A DNA stretch of 64,000 bases, taken from positions 806,001-870,000 of the forward strand of contig NZ_RBXT01000001.1 of NCBI RefSeq assembly GCF_003635045.1. The letters are read 5' to 3'. Shown here in pieces: positions 1-9,084 of the stretch. Source of the stretch: Terracoccus luteus. GTDB taxonomy: Bacteria > Actinomycetota > Actinomycetes > Actinomycetales > Dermatophilaceae. The notes beneath the pieces were generated by a model. It was not told the DNA's origin, did no database searches, and worked only from the letters and a program-made list of their open reading frames with translations. How positions within the stretch are numbered: position 1 is the stretch's first letter; every line of letters begins with the position of its first letter. A program made the translations under genes and the position numbers.

Positions 1-49
1 GAAGAAGGCGGCGGCCAAGGCGACGGAGAAGACCCCGGCGAAGGAGTGA
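1..49 (+). CDS. C-terminal tail of an unidentified protein (partial)
   Basis: Reading from base 2, sixteen codons end in TGA at 47-49 and encode a Lys/Ala-rich tail (KKAAAKATEKTPAKE). Such basic tails are common on actinobacterial nucleic-acid-binding proteins, but the piece is too short to name. The alternative is that it is not coding; the in-frame stop and codon use with G or C in nearly every third position favour a real gene end. It lies 29 nt upstream of the pdtaS start, whose own promoter box sits in the gap. Confidence 0.5.
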   Translation, partial: KKAAAKATEKTPAKE

Positions 50-66
50 CCCACCCGCGGCCCCGT

Positions 67-72
67 TAGGCT
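67..72 (+). promoter_or_regulatory. Predicted -10 box of pdtaS (leaderless)
   Basis: TAGGCT fits the actinobacterial -10 pattern TANNNT and ends exactly 6 nt before the GTG at 79. The transcript would then start at or within a base of the start codon, i.e. a leaderless mRNA. No Shine-Dalgarno sequence is visible, which agrees. Confidence 0.55.
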
Positions 73-78
73 CGGGAC

Positions 79-1566
79 GTGGCGACCCTGAGCGAGCTGT
101 TGCGGGCCCGGACCGACGTGGCGGCCCCCGACGTCGAGTGGCTGCAGCTGCTCGTCGGCGACTGGCAGCTCGTCGCCGACCTCTCCTTCGCCGACCTCGT
201 CCTCTGGGTCCACTCGGTCGAGGCCGACTGGGAGGCGGTGGCGCACGTGCGTCCGACGACCGGCCAGCTCGTCTTCGTCGAGGACCAGGTCGGGCGCACC
301 GCCGAGCCCGGGCGCACCCACGACCTGCTCGACGAGGCCGCCGCCGAGCAGCGCATCCTGCGCGTGCGGCAGGTGCAGGTCGTCCAGGAGCACGCTCCCG
401 AGCAGTCGGTGCGCGAGGAGTACATCCCGGTCGTGCGCGAGGGCCGGGTCGTGGCCGTCATGACCCGGCACACCAACCTCTGGACCACCCGCACCCCGAG
501 CCGCCTCGAGCTGACCTACCTCGCCACCGCCGACGCCCTCTGCCGCATGGTGACCGGCGGTGAGTTCCCCAACTCGAGCGCGCCGACCGGGCTGCGTCGC
601 GGCGCCCCCCGGGTGGGCGACGGCGTCATCCGGCTCGACGTCGACGGCGTCGTCACCTACGCCAGCCCCAACGCCGTCTCGGCGCTGCACCGCCTCGGGC
701 ACCTCGGCGAGGTCGTCGGGGCGAGCCTGGCGCAGATCGTCACCGACAACGTGCGCGAGCTCGACCCCGTCGACGAGGGGCTCGCGCTCGTCGTCACCGG
801 CCGCCAGCCGTGGCGCACCGAGGTCGTCGCCGGCGGCACGACGGTCTCGATGCGGGCCATCCCGCTCACCGAGGCGGGCCAGCGCTTCGGTGCCATCGTG
901 CTCATGCGCGACGTCGGCGAGCTGCGACGGCGCGAGCGCGAGCTCATGACAAAGGACGCGACGATCCGCGAGATCCACCACCGGGTCAAGAACAACCTCC
1001 AGTCGGTGGCGGCGCTGCTGCGGCTGCAGGCCCGTCGGCTCCCCGTCGGGGAGGCCCGCGCCGCTCTCGCCGAGGCCGAGCGCCGCGTCGGCACCATCGC
1101 CATGGTGCACGAGCAGCTGAGCGCGGGCTTCGACGAGACGGTCGACTTCGACGCCATCGCCCAGCGGGGCCTCGGTGCGGTCGTCGAGGTGTCGGCCAAC
1201 GGCGTGCCCGTGCGCACCGTCACCGAGGGCAGCTTCGGGCGGCTGCGGGCCGAGGACGCGACGTCCCTGTCGATGGTGCTGAGCGAGCTGGTGCAGAACT
1301 CCATCGAGCACGGCCTCGCCGACCGTGGCGGCGCCGTGCGCATCACCGTGGCGCGCCACCCCGACGAGCGGGGCACGGAGGTCGTCGACGTCAGCGTCGA
1401 GGACGACGGCCGGGGGATCGACCCCGACCACCGCCCCGGGTCGGGTCTCGGCACGCAGATCGTCGCCTCGCTCGTCGCCGACCTCGGCGGTCGCATCACG
1501 TGGGAGGACGTCGAGCCGCACGGCACCCGCGCCCGCTTCACGGCCAAGCTGCGCCCGATGGCCTGA
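79..1566 (+). CDS. pdtaS: Sensor histidine kinase, PdtaS-like (GAF-PAS-HisKA_2-HATPase)
   Basis: A soluble 495-residue histidine kinase of the PdtaS/HWE-like class. Residues about 1-160 form a GAF-like sensor region and about 185-295 a PAS domain. The HisKA_2 motif IHHRVKNNLQ contains the likely phospho-acceptor His300, followed by an ATPase domain with an N-box (SELVQNSIEHG) and G-box (DDGRGID). There is no membrane segment, so it acts in the cytoplasm. In mycobacteria PdtaS phosphorylates PdtaR, an RNA-binding antiterminator; that partner is not in this window. The GTG start is chosen from the TAGGCT box 6 nt upstream. It faces whiB across a shared hairpin terminator, the same pairing as I recall for pdtaS/whiB1 in M. 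tuberculosis. Confidence 0.9.
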   Translation: MATLSELLRARTDVAAPDVEWLQLLVGDWQLVADLSFADLVLWVHSVEADWEAVAHVRPTTGQLVFVEDQVGRTAEPGRTHDLLDEAAAEQRILRVRQVQVVQEHAPEQSVREEYIPVVREGRVVAVMTRHTNLWTTRTPSRLELTYLATADALCRMVTGGEFPNSSAPTGLRRGAPRVGDGVIRLDVDGVVTYASPNAVSALHRLGHLGEVVGASLAQIVTDNVRELDPVDEGLALVVTGRQPWRTEVVAGGTTVSMRAIPLTEAGQRFGAIVLMRDVGELRRRERELMTKDATIREIHHRVKNNLQSVAALLRLQARRLPVGEARAALAEAERRVGTIAMVHEQLSAGFDETVDFDAIAQRGLGAVVEVSANGVPVRTVTEGSFGRLRAEDATSLSMVLSELVQNSIEHGLADRGGAVRITVARHPDERGTEVVDVSVEDDGRGIDPDHRPGSGLGTQIVASLVADLGGRITWEDVEPHGTRARFTAKLRPMA

Positions 1567-1643
1567 CCACCCGGCATCCGCCGCCTTCGCCCGCTCGACC
1601 GGGGCGGCGGCACGGAGGCCGGTCGTGACCCGGGCACACGAAA

Positions 1644-1670
1644 GCCCGGCGACCTCGAGGGTCACCGGGC
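1644..1670. terminator. Bidirectional hairpin between pdtaS and whiB
   Basis: An 11-bp stem with one mismatch (arms 1644-1654 and 1660-1670) closes a 5-nt loop. It is preceded by AAA on the plus strand, giving TTT after the stem for the whiB transcript. It lies between two convergent genes and can serve both. Confidence 0.6.
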
Positions 1671-1706
1671 CTGTCGGCAGCCGCCCCGACCGGGTCGGGG
1701 GTCGGC

Positions 1707-1955
1707 TCAGCCCGCGCGGCGTGCTCGCGCGTTCCGTCGCTTGAGGGCGCGACGCTCGTCCTCGGACAGTCCGCCCCACACTCCGGCGTCCTGGCCGCTC
1801 TCGAGGGCCCACTTGAGGCAGGTGTCGATCACCGGGCAGGTGCGGCACACGGCCTTTGCTTCTTCGATCTGGAGGATGGCCGGCCCCGTGTTCCCGATCG
1901 GGAAGAACAGCTCGGGGTCGACGTCCAGGCAGGCAGCGCGGTCGCGCCAATCCAT
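1707..1955 (-). CDS. whiB1: WhiB1-type iron-sulfur transcription regulator
   Basis: An 82-residue WhiB protein. The four cluster ligands are Cys9, Cys37, Cys40 and Cys46 (C-x27-C-x2-C-x5-C), followed by the GVWGG turn at 58-62 and a basic C-terminal tail (KRRNARARR) for DNA binding. The length and the short segment before the first Cys match WhiB1, the essential NO-responsive [4Fe-4S] member that binds the sigma-A region 4. AAGGAG (1968-1973, minus strand) lies 12 nt before the ATG. It has a long (about 375-nt) upstream region, which suggests layered control. Naming it WhiB1 rather than another Wbl rests on length, motif spacing and the neighbouring pdtaS. Confidence 0.92.
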   Translation of the reverse strand: MDWRDRAACLDVDPELFFPIGNTGPAILQIEEAKAVCRTCPVIDTCLKWALESGQDAGVWGGLSEDERRALKRRNARARRAG

Positions 1956-2332
1956 GTGGGATCGTGCTCCTTCATCTCATCGTGCGCACGGATGCCGTCG
2001 GCAGGTGCGTTCTCTCGGGCGCCAGCGTCGTTGTCGGAGCCTTGCAGTCGTGCTGGTGGAACGGTCGTGCAGCCGGATGGTCGGGCCGGGTCGGTCGGGT
2101 CGCGCGACGAGCACGTCCTGATCGGATGGTGGACCACCCACGCCGAACGTCCGGGACGCAGGAGAATGTTCCTGAGGCCGGATGCCGTCGGGGTGACCGA
2201 CCGCGGGTGGCGCGCCGGTCACTGCCGGGCGCAGTCCACACCAAGGACCAACTCTATCGGCTGGGCCCGGTCAACTCCACCTTTTGCGGACCCGATCCCG
2301 AGACGTGCGTCACCTGTGGCTACGCTCGCGCC
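1956..2332. other. 377-nt gene-free region between divergent whiB and a membrane-protein gene
   Basis: It holds the whiB ribosome site, two copies of the scattered GGATGCC motif (1990-1996 and 2180-2186), a 7-bp inverted repeat (GTGACCG 2193-2199 / CGGTCAC 2216-2222, 16-nt loop) and the leaderless -10 box of the plus-strand gene at 2321-2326. I could not fix a whiB promoter; ACTCTA at 2251-2256 reads TAGAGT on the minus strand and is one weak candidate. Confidence 0.5.
2321..2326 (+). promoter_or_regulatory. Predicted -10 box, leaderless start at 2333
   Basis: TACGCT fits TANNNT and ends 6 nt before the GTG at 2333. No Shine-Dalgarno sequence precedes that start. Confidence 0.5.
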
Positions 2333-2782
2333 GTGAGTGACCTGCCCGACCGCGAGCCCGACCGCAGCGTCCCCCTGCCCGGTGAGCGGCCGCCGGCGGT
2401 GACCGTGTGCGCCGTCGTCACCGGCGTCGAGGCGCTCGTGCTCCTCGGGTTCGTCGTCTTCTACGTCGTCGAGATCGTCTCGGGGGCGAGCGACAACCTC
2501 GTCACGGCGGCGACGTCGGGCGGCCTCATCCTCGTCTTCGCCGTCTTCTTCGCGGCGATGTCCCGCGCCTGGTGGCGCGGGCACGACTGGCCGCGCACCC
2601 CGACGCTGCTCGTCAACGCCCTGTTGTTGCCCGTCGCGTGGTCGCTGCTGCAGTCGGACCGCGGGCCCGTGGCGGTCGCCACCGGGGCCCTCGCCGTCGT
2701 CGGCATCGTGGCCGCCCTCGGCACGGCGCCGCGCCGCCCCGTGACCTCGGCCGACCCCGACGCGGGGTCCCGACCGGAGTGA
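2333..2782 (+). CDS. Small membrane protein of unknown function (4 TM)
   Basis: A 149-residue protein. After a charged, proline-rich N-terminus (about 1-25) come four hydrophobic helices at roughly 25-48, 55-75, 85-100 and 108-125, then a polar tail. This looks like the small four-helix integral membrane proteins widespread in Actinobacteria with no assigned job. I do not recognise a specific family. The GTG at 2333 was chosen because of the TACGCT box 6 nt before it; a longer reading frame upstream has no promoter-linked start and runs through the regulatory region. It is transcribed away from whiB. Confidence 0.7.
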   Translation: MSDLPDREPDRSVPLPGERPPAVTVCAVVTGVEALVLLGFVVFYVVEIVSGASDNLVTAATSGGLILVFAVFFAAMSRAWWRGHDWPRTPTLLVNALLLPVAWSLLQSDRGPVAVATGALAVVGIVAALGTAPRRPVTSADPDAGSRPE

Positions 2783-2871
2783 CCGCACAGGGTCGAGCGT
2801 GCCGGAGCGCCCGTGCCGGAGCGACCGCGCGGGAGTGACGGGGAGGGCGCGCCGGCGGACGGCCCACGGGC

Positions 2872-3711
2872 TCAGCCCAGCTGCAGCCAGTCATTCCAGC
2901 CGTTGTGGAGCACGAGCCACGCGATGAGGCCGTAGCCCGCCTGGCCGGGGTGCACCCGGTCGGGGCTGGCGGCGAGGTCGGCCATCCACTGGTCGTGGCC
3001 GACGAGCGGTCGGTAGCAGTCGACGTAGGTCACGCCGCGGCGCGCGCAGACGTCGGCCTGCGCCTCCGCGAGCGCCTCGACGCGGCGGTTCTGCTCGGGG
3101 TCGAGCGTCGGGGCGAGGCCGACGACGAAGACGCCGATACCGGCGTTGGTCGCCTCGTCGACGACGTTGGCGAGGTTGAGCCGCGAGCGCGCCATCGTCA
3201 TGCCCGAGGTGATGTCGCCCGCGCCGACGGACAGCACGAGACGGCGCTCGGCCCGGCCCTTCCACCGCGGGTGGCACTCGGCGCCCCAGCGGGCGACGAC
3301 GTCGCCGGAGGTGTCGCCGCGCACGCCGAGGTTGTAGGCGGTGAGGTCGAGGTCCGGGTGCTGGGTGCGGGCGACGACCCGGCCGACCCAGCCGAGGCCC
3401 TTCGGGTCGCCGTAGCCGGCGACGAGCGAGGCGCCGACGAAGGCCATGCCGACGTCGCGCACGCCCTCGGTGACGAGGCTCTCGGGGCTCGGCGCGAACG
3501 TCGGCACCGGGGCGGTGGCGTCGGAGCCGAAGGTGGGACCCGCCGGCGAGGTGGCGTGGGCACCCGTGGGCGACCCGGTATCCGGGTGCGGCCTGCGTCC
3601 ACCGGTCACGGGGGTCGTGTCGTTCGTGAACTGCGTGTGCGCGGTGGGGTAGGCCGGGCCGACGCCGAACTCGTGCGTGACGCCGTCGTCTCCGGCTCTC
3701 GTGTCGCTCAT
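2872..3711 (-). CDS. SGNH/GDSL-type hydrolase
   Basis: A 279-residue esterase/lipase-like protein of the SGNH fold. About 85 N-terminal residues are low in complexity (Gly/Pro/Thr). The hydrolase domain begins at FVGASLVAGYGDPKG, where the usual GDSL block I reads GASL and keeps the nucleophile Ser. The Asp-His pair lies in SPDRVHPGQAGY near the C-terminus (block V). A conserved Asn-containing block is not obvious to me; VRGDTSGDV sits near the usual position. No signal peptide is clear, so an intracellular site is likely. The ATG at 3711 has a GAGGA ribosome site about 10 nt upstream. Substrate unknown. Confidence 0.75.
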   Translation of the reverse strand: MSDTRAGDDGVTHEFGVGPAYPTAHTQFTNDTTPVTGGRRPHPDTGSPTGAHATSPAGPTFGSDATAPVPTFAPSPESLVTEGVRDVGMAFVGASLVAGYGDPKGLGWVGRVVARTQHPDLDLTAYNLGVRGDTSGDVVARWGAECHPRWKGRAERRLVLSVGAGDITSGMTMARSRLNLANVVDEATNAGIGVFVVGLAPTLDPEQNRRVEALAEAQADVCARRGVTYVDCYRPLVGHDQWMADLAASPDRVHPGQAGYGLIAWLVLHNGWNDWLQLG

Positions 3712-3769
3712 CGTCGGTGGGTCCTCGTCATCGGTGGTCGCAGCGGGTCGGCGGGGGTCGCGGGCCGCC

Positions 3770-3973
3770 TCACTCGTCGGTGTCCTCGGTGTCGTCGGCG
3801 TCATCGTCGTCGTCGAGCCGGGCCAGCCACGTGGCCAGCCGCTCGACGGGGACCTCGAACTCGGGGTTGAGGTCGACGAAGGTGCGCAACTGCTCGGCGA
3901 GCCAGTCGAGGGTGACCTCGTCGTCGCCGCGGCGCGACGCGAGCTCTTCGATGCCCCGGTCGGTGAAGTACAC
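3770..3973 (-). CDS. DUF6104 family small acidic protein
   Basis: A 67-residue protein beginning MYFTDRGIEEL and ending in an Asp/Glu-rich tail (DDDDDADDTEDTDE). It matches, from memory, the DUF6104 proteins that sit beside kgd in Streptomyces; no function is established. The GTG start is fixed by TAACCT (3980-3985, minus strand) exactly 6 nt upstream, another leaderless pattern. It lies 58 nt upstream of the SGNH gene start on the same strand and 174 nt downstream of kgd. Confidence 0.8.
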   Translation of the reverse strand: MYFTDRGIEELASRRGDDEVTLDWLAEQLRTFVDLNPEFEVPVERLATWLARLDDDDDADDTEDTDE

Positions 3974-3979
3974 GTGGGG

Positions 3980-3985
3980 AGGTTA
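3980..3985 (-). promoter_or_regulatory. Predicted -10 box of the DUF6104 gene (leaderless)
   Basis: On the minus strand this reads TAACCT (TANNNT) and is separated by 6 nt from the GTG at 3973. Confidence 0.5.
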
Positions 3986-3992
3986 TCGCGTG

Positions 3993-4029
3993 CGTCCCGG
4001 CGGCCACGCGAGGCACGACCGCCGGGACG
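3993..4029 (-). terminator. Perfect 11-bp hairpin downstream of kgd
   Basis: Arms CGTCCCGGCGG (3993-4003) and CCGCCGGGACG (4019-4029) pair fully around a 15-nt loop. It stands about 120 nt past the kgd stop and just upstream of the DUF6104 promoter. There is no T-run, so it is a terminator candidate only. Confidence 0.45.
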
Positions 4030-4096
4030 CCCGAGGGGTGGGGAGCAACGTACTCGCGCCCCTTCCCACCCCTCCGGCGACCGACCGTGCGGCGCC

Positions 4097-4131
4097 GTGC
4101 AGACCCGTCGTGCAGACCCGTCGTGCGGATC
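4097..4131. repeat. 13-bp tandem repeat downstream of kgd
   Basis: GTGCAGACCCGTC occurs twice head to tail (4097-4109, 4110-4122), followed by a partial third copy. It lies in the 3' region of kgd, 17 nt from the stop codon. Confidence 0.7.
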
Positions 4132-4147
4132 GCCGGCCGGATCGGCC

Positions 4148-7100
4148 TCAGCGGCCGAAGGCGGCGTCCATGAGCTCGGCCTGCTCGGCGGCGTGCTTCT
4201 TCGACGACCCGGTCGCCGGCGAGGCCGACGCGGGTCGCGAGACGACCCGGACCGGGCGCTTCTCGCCCCGGGCACTGAGGTCGTCGTTCAGCCACTGCGC
4301 CATGAGCGGCCAGGCGCCCTGGTTGCGGGGCTCGTCCTGCACCCAGACGATCTCGGCGCCGGGGTACTGCTCGACGGCCTCGGCGATCTCCTTGTCGGGG
4401 ATCGGGTAGAGGCGCTCGACACGCAGGATCGCCGTCGAGGTGTCGCCACGCTTGGCGCGCTCGGCGTCGAGCTCGTGCACCACCTTGCCGGAGGCGAGCA
4501 GCACGCGGTCGACCTTCTGCGTGACGCCCTCGTGGTCGGCGAGCACCGGCGCGAAGCCACCCGAGGTGAAGGCCTCGACCGGGCTGGCCGCCGCCTTGCT
4601 GCGCAGCATCGACTTCGGGGTGAAGACGACGAGCGGCGTGCGCGGCTTGTGGTACGCCTGCCGGCGCAGGAGGTGGAAGTAGCTCGCCGCCGTCGAGGGG
4701 TAGGCGACCGTCATGTTGTTCTCGGCGCACAGCTGCAGGTAGCGCTCGATGCGCGCCGAGCTGTGGTCGGGGCCCTGGCCCTCGTAGCCGTGGGGGAGCA
4801 GCAGCACGACCGAGCTGCGCTGGCCCCACTTCTGCTCCGAGCTGCTGATGAACTCGTCGACGATGGTCTGCGCGCCGTTGCCGAAGTCGCCGAACTGCGC
4901 CTCCCACAGCACGAGCGCGTCGGGCCGCTCGACCGAGTAGCCGTACTCGAAGCCCATGGCGGCGTACTCCGACAGGAGCGAGTCGTAGACCCAGAAGCGG
5001 GCCTGGCCCTCACCGAGGTACAGCAGCGGCGTCCACTCCTCCCCGTCGTTCTTGTCGATGAGCACCGCGTGGCGCTGCACGAAGGTGCCGCGACGGCTGT
5101 CCTGCCCGGCGAGGCGCACGGGCGTGCCCTCCTTGAGCAGGGTGCCGAAGGCGAGCAGCTCGGCCATCGGCCAGTCGATGCCACCGTCGTGCACCATCTG
5201 CGCCCGCTTGTCCATGAGCTGGGCCAGCTTGGGGTGGACGGTGAAGCCCTCGGGCGGGTTGGTGAACGTCTCGCCGATGTGCACGAGCTCGCGGGCGTCG
5301 ACCCCCGTCTCGGTCGCGGAGCGCGTCGGCGCCCCGGCGTCCTCGACCTGGGCCTTCGGCTTCTCGAGGCCGGCGTTGTCGGGCGCGTCGGAGTCGGGGG
5401 TGTCGCCCGCACCGGACTGCGTCTCCGGTGCTGCCTGCTTGGCCGCCTTCGTCTCGACGAAGACGCGCTCGAGCTGCTGCTGGTAGTCGCGCAGGGCGGC
5501 CTCGGCGTCGGCCTGGTCGAGGTCACCGCGGCCGATGAGCGACTCGGTGTAGAGCTTGCGCACCGACCGCTTGGCCTCGATGAGGTTGTACATGAGCGGC
5601 TGGGTCATCGACGGGTCGTCGCCCTCGTTGTGACCGCGGCGGCGGTAGCAGACCATGTCGATGACGACGTCGGCGTTGAACTCCTGGCGGTACTCGTAGG
5701 CCATCTCGGCCACGCGCACGCACGCCTCGGGGTCGTCGCCGTTGACGTGGAAGATCGGCGCCTGGATCATCCGGGCCACGTCGGTGGAGTACACCGACGA
5801 GCGCGAGCTGCTCGGCGAGGTCGTGAAGCCGACCTGGTTGTTGACGACGACGTGGATGGTGCCGCCGGTGCGGTAGCCGCGCAGCTGCGACAGGTTGAGC
5901 GTCTCTGCGACGACGCCCTGCCCGGCGAACGCCGCGTCACCGTGCATGAGCACGGGCAGCACGGTGAAGCTCTTGCCGGCGAGGTTGAGGCGGTCCTGCT
6001 TGGCACGCACGATGCCCTCGAGCACCGGGTTCACGGCCTCGAGGTGCGACGGGTTCGCGGCGAGGTAGACCTTCGTCTTCGCGCCGTCCTCGGCGACGAA
6101 CTCGCCCTCGGTGCCGAGGTGGTACTTGACGTCGCCCGAGCCCTGCACCGAGTTGGGGTCCTGCTTGCCCTCGAACTCGCGGAAGATCTGGCCGTAGCTC
6201 TTGCCGGCGATGTTGGCGAGCACGTTGAGGCGCCCGCGGTGCGGCATCCCGATGCAGACCTCGTCGAGGCCGTCGTAGGCCGCGCGGCACAGCACGCGGT
6301 CGAGCAGGGCGATGACCGACTCGCCGCCCTCGAGCGAGAAGCGCTTCTGGCCGACGAACTTCGTCTGCAGGAAGGTCTCGAACGCCTCGGCGGCGTTGAG
6401 GCGGCGCATGATGCGCAGCTGCTCGTCGCGCGAGGCCTTGACGTAGGGCCGCTCGACCTTGTCCTGGATCCACCGGCGCTGGTCGGGGTCCTGGATGTGC
6501 ATGTACTCGATGCCGACGGTGCGGCAGTACGAGTCGCGCAGGATGCCGAGGATCTTGCGCAGCTTGAGGAAGGGGGCGCCGCCGAAGCCGCCGGTGGCGA
6601 AGGTGCGGTCGAGGTCCCAGAGGCTGAGGCCGTGCGTCGTCACGTCGAGGTCGTGGTGGCGACGCTGTCGGTACTCGAGCGGGTCGGTGTCGGCCATGAG
6701 GTGGCCGCGCACGCGGTAGGCGTGGATGAGCTCCTGCACCCGGGCGACCTTGTTGATGTCGTCGTCGTGCGAGGAGTCGACGTCCTGGGTCCAGCGGATC
6801 GGCTCGTAGGGGATCCGCAGCGACTCGAAGACCTCGTCGTAGAAGCGGTTGTCGCCGAGCAGCAGCTGGTGCACGATGCGCAGGAAGTCGCCGCTCTGGG
6901 CGCCCTGGATGATGCGGTGGTCGTACGTCGAGGTCAGCGTGAGGATCTTGCTGACGGCGTTGCGGTTGAGGGTCTCGTTGCTCGCGCCCTGCCACTCGGC
7001 GGGGTAGTCGAGCGCGCCCACGCCGATGATGGCGCCCTGGCCGGCCATGAGCCGCGGCACGGAGTGCACGGTGCCGATGCCGCCGGGGTTGGTCAGCGAG

Positions 7101-8077
7101 ATGGTCGTGCCCTTGAAGTCCTCGACCGTCAGCTTGTTCTGGCGCGCCTTGCGCACCATCTCCTCGTAGGCGGTCCAGAAGTGGACGAAGTCCATCGTCT
7201 CGGCGGCCTTGATCGAGGGCACGACGAGCGTGCGCGTGCCGTCGTCCTTCTGCAGGTCGATCGCGAGGCCGAATCCGACGTGGGCCGGCTGCACGAGGGC
7301 GGGCTTGCCGTCCTTGACGACGTAGCCGTTGTTCATCTCGGGCATGAGCTCGAGCGCCTTGACCATCGCGAAGCCGATGAGGTGCGTGAAGCTCACCTTG
7401 CCGCCGCGCGAGCGGGCGAGGTGGTTGTTGATGACGACGCGGTTGTCGATGAGCAGCTTGGCGGGCACCGCGCGCACGCTCGTCGCGGTGGGCACCTCGA
7501 GCGAGCTCTCCATGTTCGCGACGACGCGTGCCGGCGCCCCGCGCAGCGGCTTGACGACGTCCTCCTGGACCGGGCCCGCGGGCTTGGACTCGGGGATGTC
7601 ACGGGGCTTGGGCGCCTCGGTGCGGGCGGCCGCGGCCTTGGTCGGAGCGGCGGGGGCGGCCGGTGCCGCCGTGCGCTCCGGCGCCGTGCGCGGCTCGGTC
7701 GTGGCCTCGGTTCGCGGCTCGCTCGTCGCGGTCGCCTTCGGGGCCGGCATGTCGTCACCCTTCGACGTGCCCTGGGCCGGGGCCGCCGGGGCCGTTCCCG
7801 CCGCCGCGCCGTTCGAGCCGCCGTTCGAGGATGCCGTCGGGGCCGGCGCCGAGCCCGCGCTCGCACCCGACGGGGTGGTGGCCGTCGTGCCGGTCCCGTT
7901 GCCCGACCCGCCGTTGCCCCCCGGCTCGCGGTCGGGCCGGTAGTCCTCGAAGTAGGCCCACCAGGCCTTGTCGACCGACTGCTTGTCGGTCTTGTACTGC
8001 TCGTACAGCTCGTCGACGAGCCATTCGTTGGGGCCGAAGGCTGCCATCGGGTCGCCGGTGGTGGACTGGTCGGACAC
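4148..8077 (-). CDS. kgd: Multifunctional 2-oxoglutarate metabolism enzyme (KGD/SucA: E2 acyltransferase fused to E1)
   Basis: A 1309-residue fusion enzyme of the TCA cycle: 2-oxoglutarate decarboxylase/dehydrogenase E1 with an E2-type succinyltransferase domain, which partners the E2 of pyruvate dehydrogenase and Lpd in Actinobacteria. In order: an N-terminal helix block ([16 protein letters not shown]) that in other species precedes the fused E2; a long Ala/Pro/Gly/Thr linker (about 45-180); the acyltransferase with DHRIIQG near residue 386; and the thiamine-diphosphate E1 with GDAAFAGQG near 712. Mycobacterial homologues have about 1230 residues; the excess is in the linker. The GTG at 8077 has AAGAGG about 10 nt upstream; the upstream continuation is out-of-frame shadow of the ABC genes. 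I see no lipoyl domain, as expected. Confidence 0.95.
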   Translation of the reverse strand: MSDQSTTGDPMAAFGPNEWLVDELYEQYKTDKQSVDKAWWAYFEDYRPDREPGGNGGSGNGTGTTATTPSGASAGSAPAPTASSNGGSNGAAAGTAPAAPAQGTSKGDDMPAPKATATSEPRTEATTEPRTAPERTAAPAAPAAPTKAAAARTEAPKPRDIPESKPAGPVQEDVVKPLRGAPARVVANMESSLEVPTATSVRAVPAKLLIDNRVVINNHLARSRGGKVSFTHLIGFAMVKALELMPEMNNGYVVKDGKPALVQPAHVGFGLAIDLQKDDGTRTLVVPSIKAAETMDFVHFWTAYEEMVRKARQNKLTVEDFKGTTISLTNPGGIGTVHSVPRLMAGQGAIIGVGALDYPAEWQGASNETLNRNAVSKILTLTSTYDHRIIQGAQSGDFLRIVHQLLLGDNRFYDEVFESLRIPYEPIRWTQDVDSSHDDDINKVARVQELIHAYRVRGHLMADTDPLEYRQRRHHDLDVTTHGLSLWDLDRTFATGGFGGAPFLKLRKILGILRDSYCRTVGIEYMHIQDPDQRRWIQDKVERPYVKASRDEQLRIMRRLNAAEAFETFLQTKFVGQKRFSLEGGESVIALLDRVLCRAAYDGLDEVCIGMPHRGRLNVLANIAGKSYGQIFREFEGKQDPNSVQGSGDVKYHLGTEGEFVAEDGAKTKVYLAANPSHLEAVNPVLEGIVRAKQDRLNLAGKSFTVLPVLMHGDAAFAGQGVVAETLNLSQLRGYRTGGTIHVVVNNQVGFTTSPSSSRSSVYSTDVARMIQAPIFHVNGDDPEACVRVAEMAYEYRQEFNADVVIDMVCYRRRGHNEGDDPSMTQPLMYNLIEAKRSVRKLYTESLIGRGDLDQADAEAALRDYQQQLERVFVETKAAKQAAPETQSGAGDTPDSDAPDNAGLEKPKAQVEDAGAPTRSATETGVDARELVHIGETFTNPPEGFTVHPKLAQLMDKRAQMVHDGGIDWPMAELLAFGTLLKEGTPVRLAGQDSRRGTFVQRHAVLIDKNDGEEWTPLLYLGEGQARFWVYDSLLSEYAAMGFEYGYSVERPDALVLWEAQFGDFGNGAQTIVDEFISSSEQKWGQRSSVVLLLPHGYEGQGPDHSSARIERYLQLCAENNMTVAYPSTAASYFHLLRRQAYHKPRTPLVVFTPKSMLRSKAAASPVEAFTSGGFAPVLADHEGVTQKVDRVLLASGKVVHELDAERAKRGDTSTAILRVERLYPIPDKEIAEAVEQYPGAEIVWVQDEPRNQGAWPLMAQWLNDDLSARGEKRPVRVVSRPASASPATGSSKKHAAEQAELMDAAFGR

Positions 8078-8138
8078 GGCGAATACGCCTCTTTCGTGGT
8101 GTCGGTGAGTGCTGCTGACGGGGTGGGGCAATGGGGTC

Positions 8139-8144
8139 AAGCCT
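8139..8144 (-). promoter_or_regulatory. Predicted -10 box of kgd
   Basis: On the minus strand TAGGCT fits TANNNT and predicts a start near 8132, giving a leader of about 55 nt with the AAAGAGG ribosome site before the GTG at 8077. Confidence 0.4.
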
Positions 8145-8149
8145 AGCCG

Positions 8150-8178
8150 TCGGGCCCGCAATACCCGACGCGGGCCCG
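8150..8178 (-). terminator. 9-bp GC hairpin after the ABC permease gene
   Basis: CGGGCCCGC (8150-8158) pairs perfectly with GCGGGCCCG (8170-8178) around an 11-nt loop. It begins 9 nt past the permease stop and ends just before the kgd promoter, so it should separate the two units. Confidence 0.6.
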
Positions 8179-8187
8179 GATGTCGAG

Positions 8188-9084
8188 TCAGGTGATGTCG
8201 CTGCGCAGCGTCCGCCACACGCCGAGGCCCGCCATGACGGCGGCGTAGGCGACGAGGACGAGGGCCGCCGCCCACCACGAGAGGGCGGTGGAGGCGACAC
8301 CGAAGCCGCCGGTGCTCTCGAGCATCGCGCTCGTCGCCTGGCTCGGCAGGTAGGGGGTGATCTTCGCGCCGGTCTCCGTCAGCGAGATGAGCCCGCCGAC
8401 CACGGGGTCGACGATCCACGCGACGCCGACGGCGATGAGCAGGGCCGCGACCTGGTTGGGCACGAGGATCGCGACGCCGAGCCCGATGAGCGCCCAGAGG
8501 CCGAGCACGAGCAGTGAGAGCGCGAGGGTGCGCCAGATCGACGGGTCCGCGAAGGGGGAGTAGCCCTTGCTCACGAGGATTGCGGTGCCCGCGGCCACGG
8601 AGGCGAGCAGGGACAGGATGCCGTAGAAGACGCCGAGCACGAGCAGCGCGACGACCTTCGCCGCCATGACCGTGGTGCGCCGCGGCTGGGCGAGGAAGGT
8701 GCCCGTGATCGTCTTGTGCCGGTACTCGGAGCCCACCGTCAGCACGCCGATGGCGAGGGTGAGCAGGTAGCCGACCTGGATGCCGCCGGTGAAGACGGTC
8801 TTGGCGAGGGCGACGTCCGTGACCGGCACCGCCGGCCCCCCGCCGCCGGGCCCCCCGCGCACGGCGTCGGAGGTGAGCAGGAACGCGAAGGCGGTGGCGA
8901 AGGCGGCGCCGACGACGACGACGGCGATGGCCATGCCCCACCAGAGCCGGGTCGTGAAGAACTTGAGCAGCTCGGCACGCACCGAGGCGGCGAACGTCGC
9001 GCGGCCACCGTCGGCGGTGGCGCGCTGCCCTCCGGGCGGTGCCGAGGGGGTCGGGCCGACGGGGGTGACGGTGCCGCTGCTCAT
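8188..9084 (-). CDS. ABC-2 type transporter permease
   Basis: A 298-residue membrane subunit of an ABC exporter. After a flexible N-terminus of about 30 residues come an amphipathic stretch ([16 protein letters not shown]) and six hydrophobic segments, with the typical ABC-2 motif [19 protein letters not shown] between helices 2 and 3. The start overlaps the stop of the ATPase gene by 4 nt (ATGA), so the two are translationally coupled. The substrate cannot be read from sequence; relatives are often annotated for multidrug or lantibiotic self-protection. Confidence 0.88.
   Translation of the reverse strand: MSSGTVTPVGPTPSAPPGGQRATADGGRATFAASVRAELLKFFTTRLWWGMAIAVVVVGAAFATAFAFLLTSDAVRGGPGGGGPAVPVTDVALAKTVFTGGIQVGYLLTLAIGVLTVGSEYRHKTITGTFLAQPRRTTVMAAKVVALLVLGVFYGILSLLASVAAGTAILVSKGYSPFADPSIWRTLALSLLVLGLWALIGLGVAILVPNQVAALLIAVGVAWIVDPVVGGLISLTETGAKITPYLPSQATSAMLESTGGFGVASTALSWWAAALVLVAYAAVMAGLGVWRTLRSDIT

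Noticed and set aside
1856-2332. Longer version of the small membrane protein starting within whiB
   Set aside because: The extra 159 codons are Arg/Gly/Ser-rich shadow sequence over whiB and its promoter; a leaderless start at 2333 explains the gene.
3677-8146. A 1489-codon open frame on the plus strand, antisense to kgd
   Set aside because: It mirrors the third-position GC bias of kgd, encodes a low-complexity Val/Leu/Gly/Arg/Asp mixture, and no domain is recognisable; kgd on the other strand is complete.
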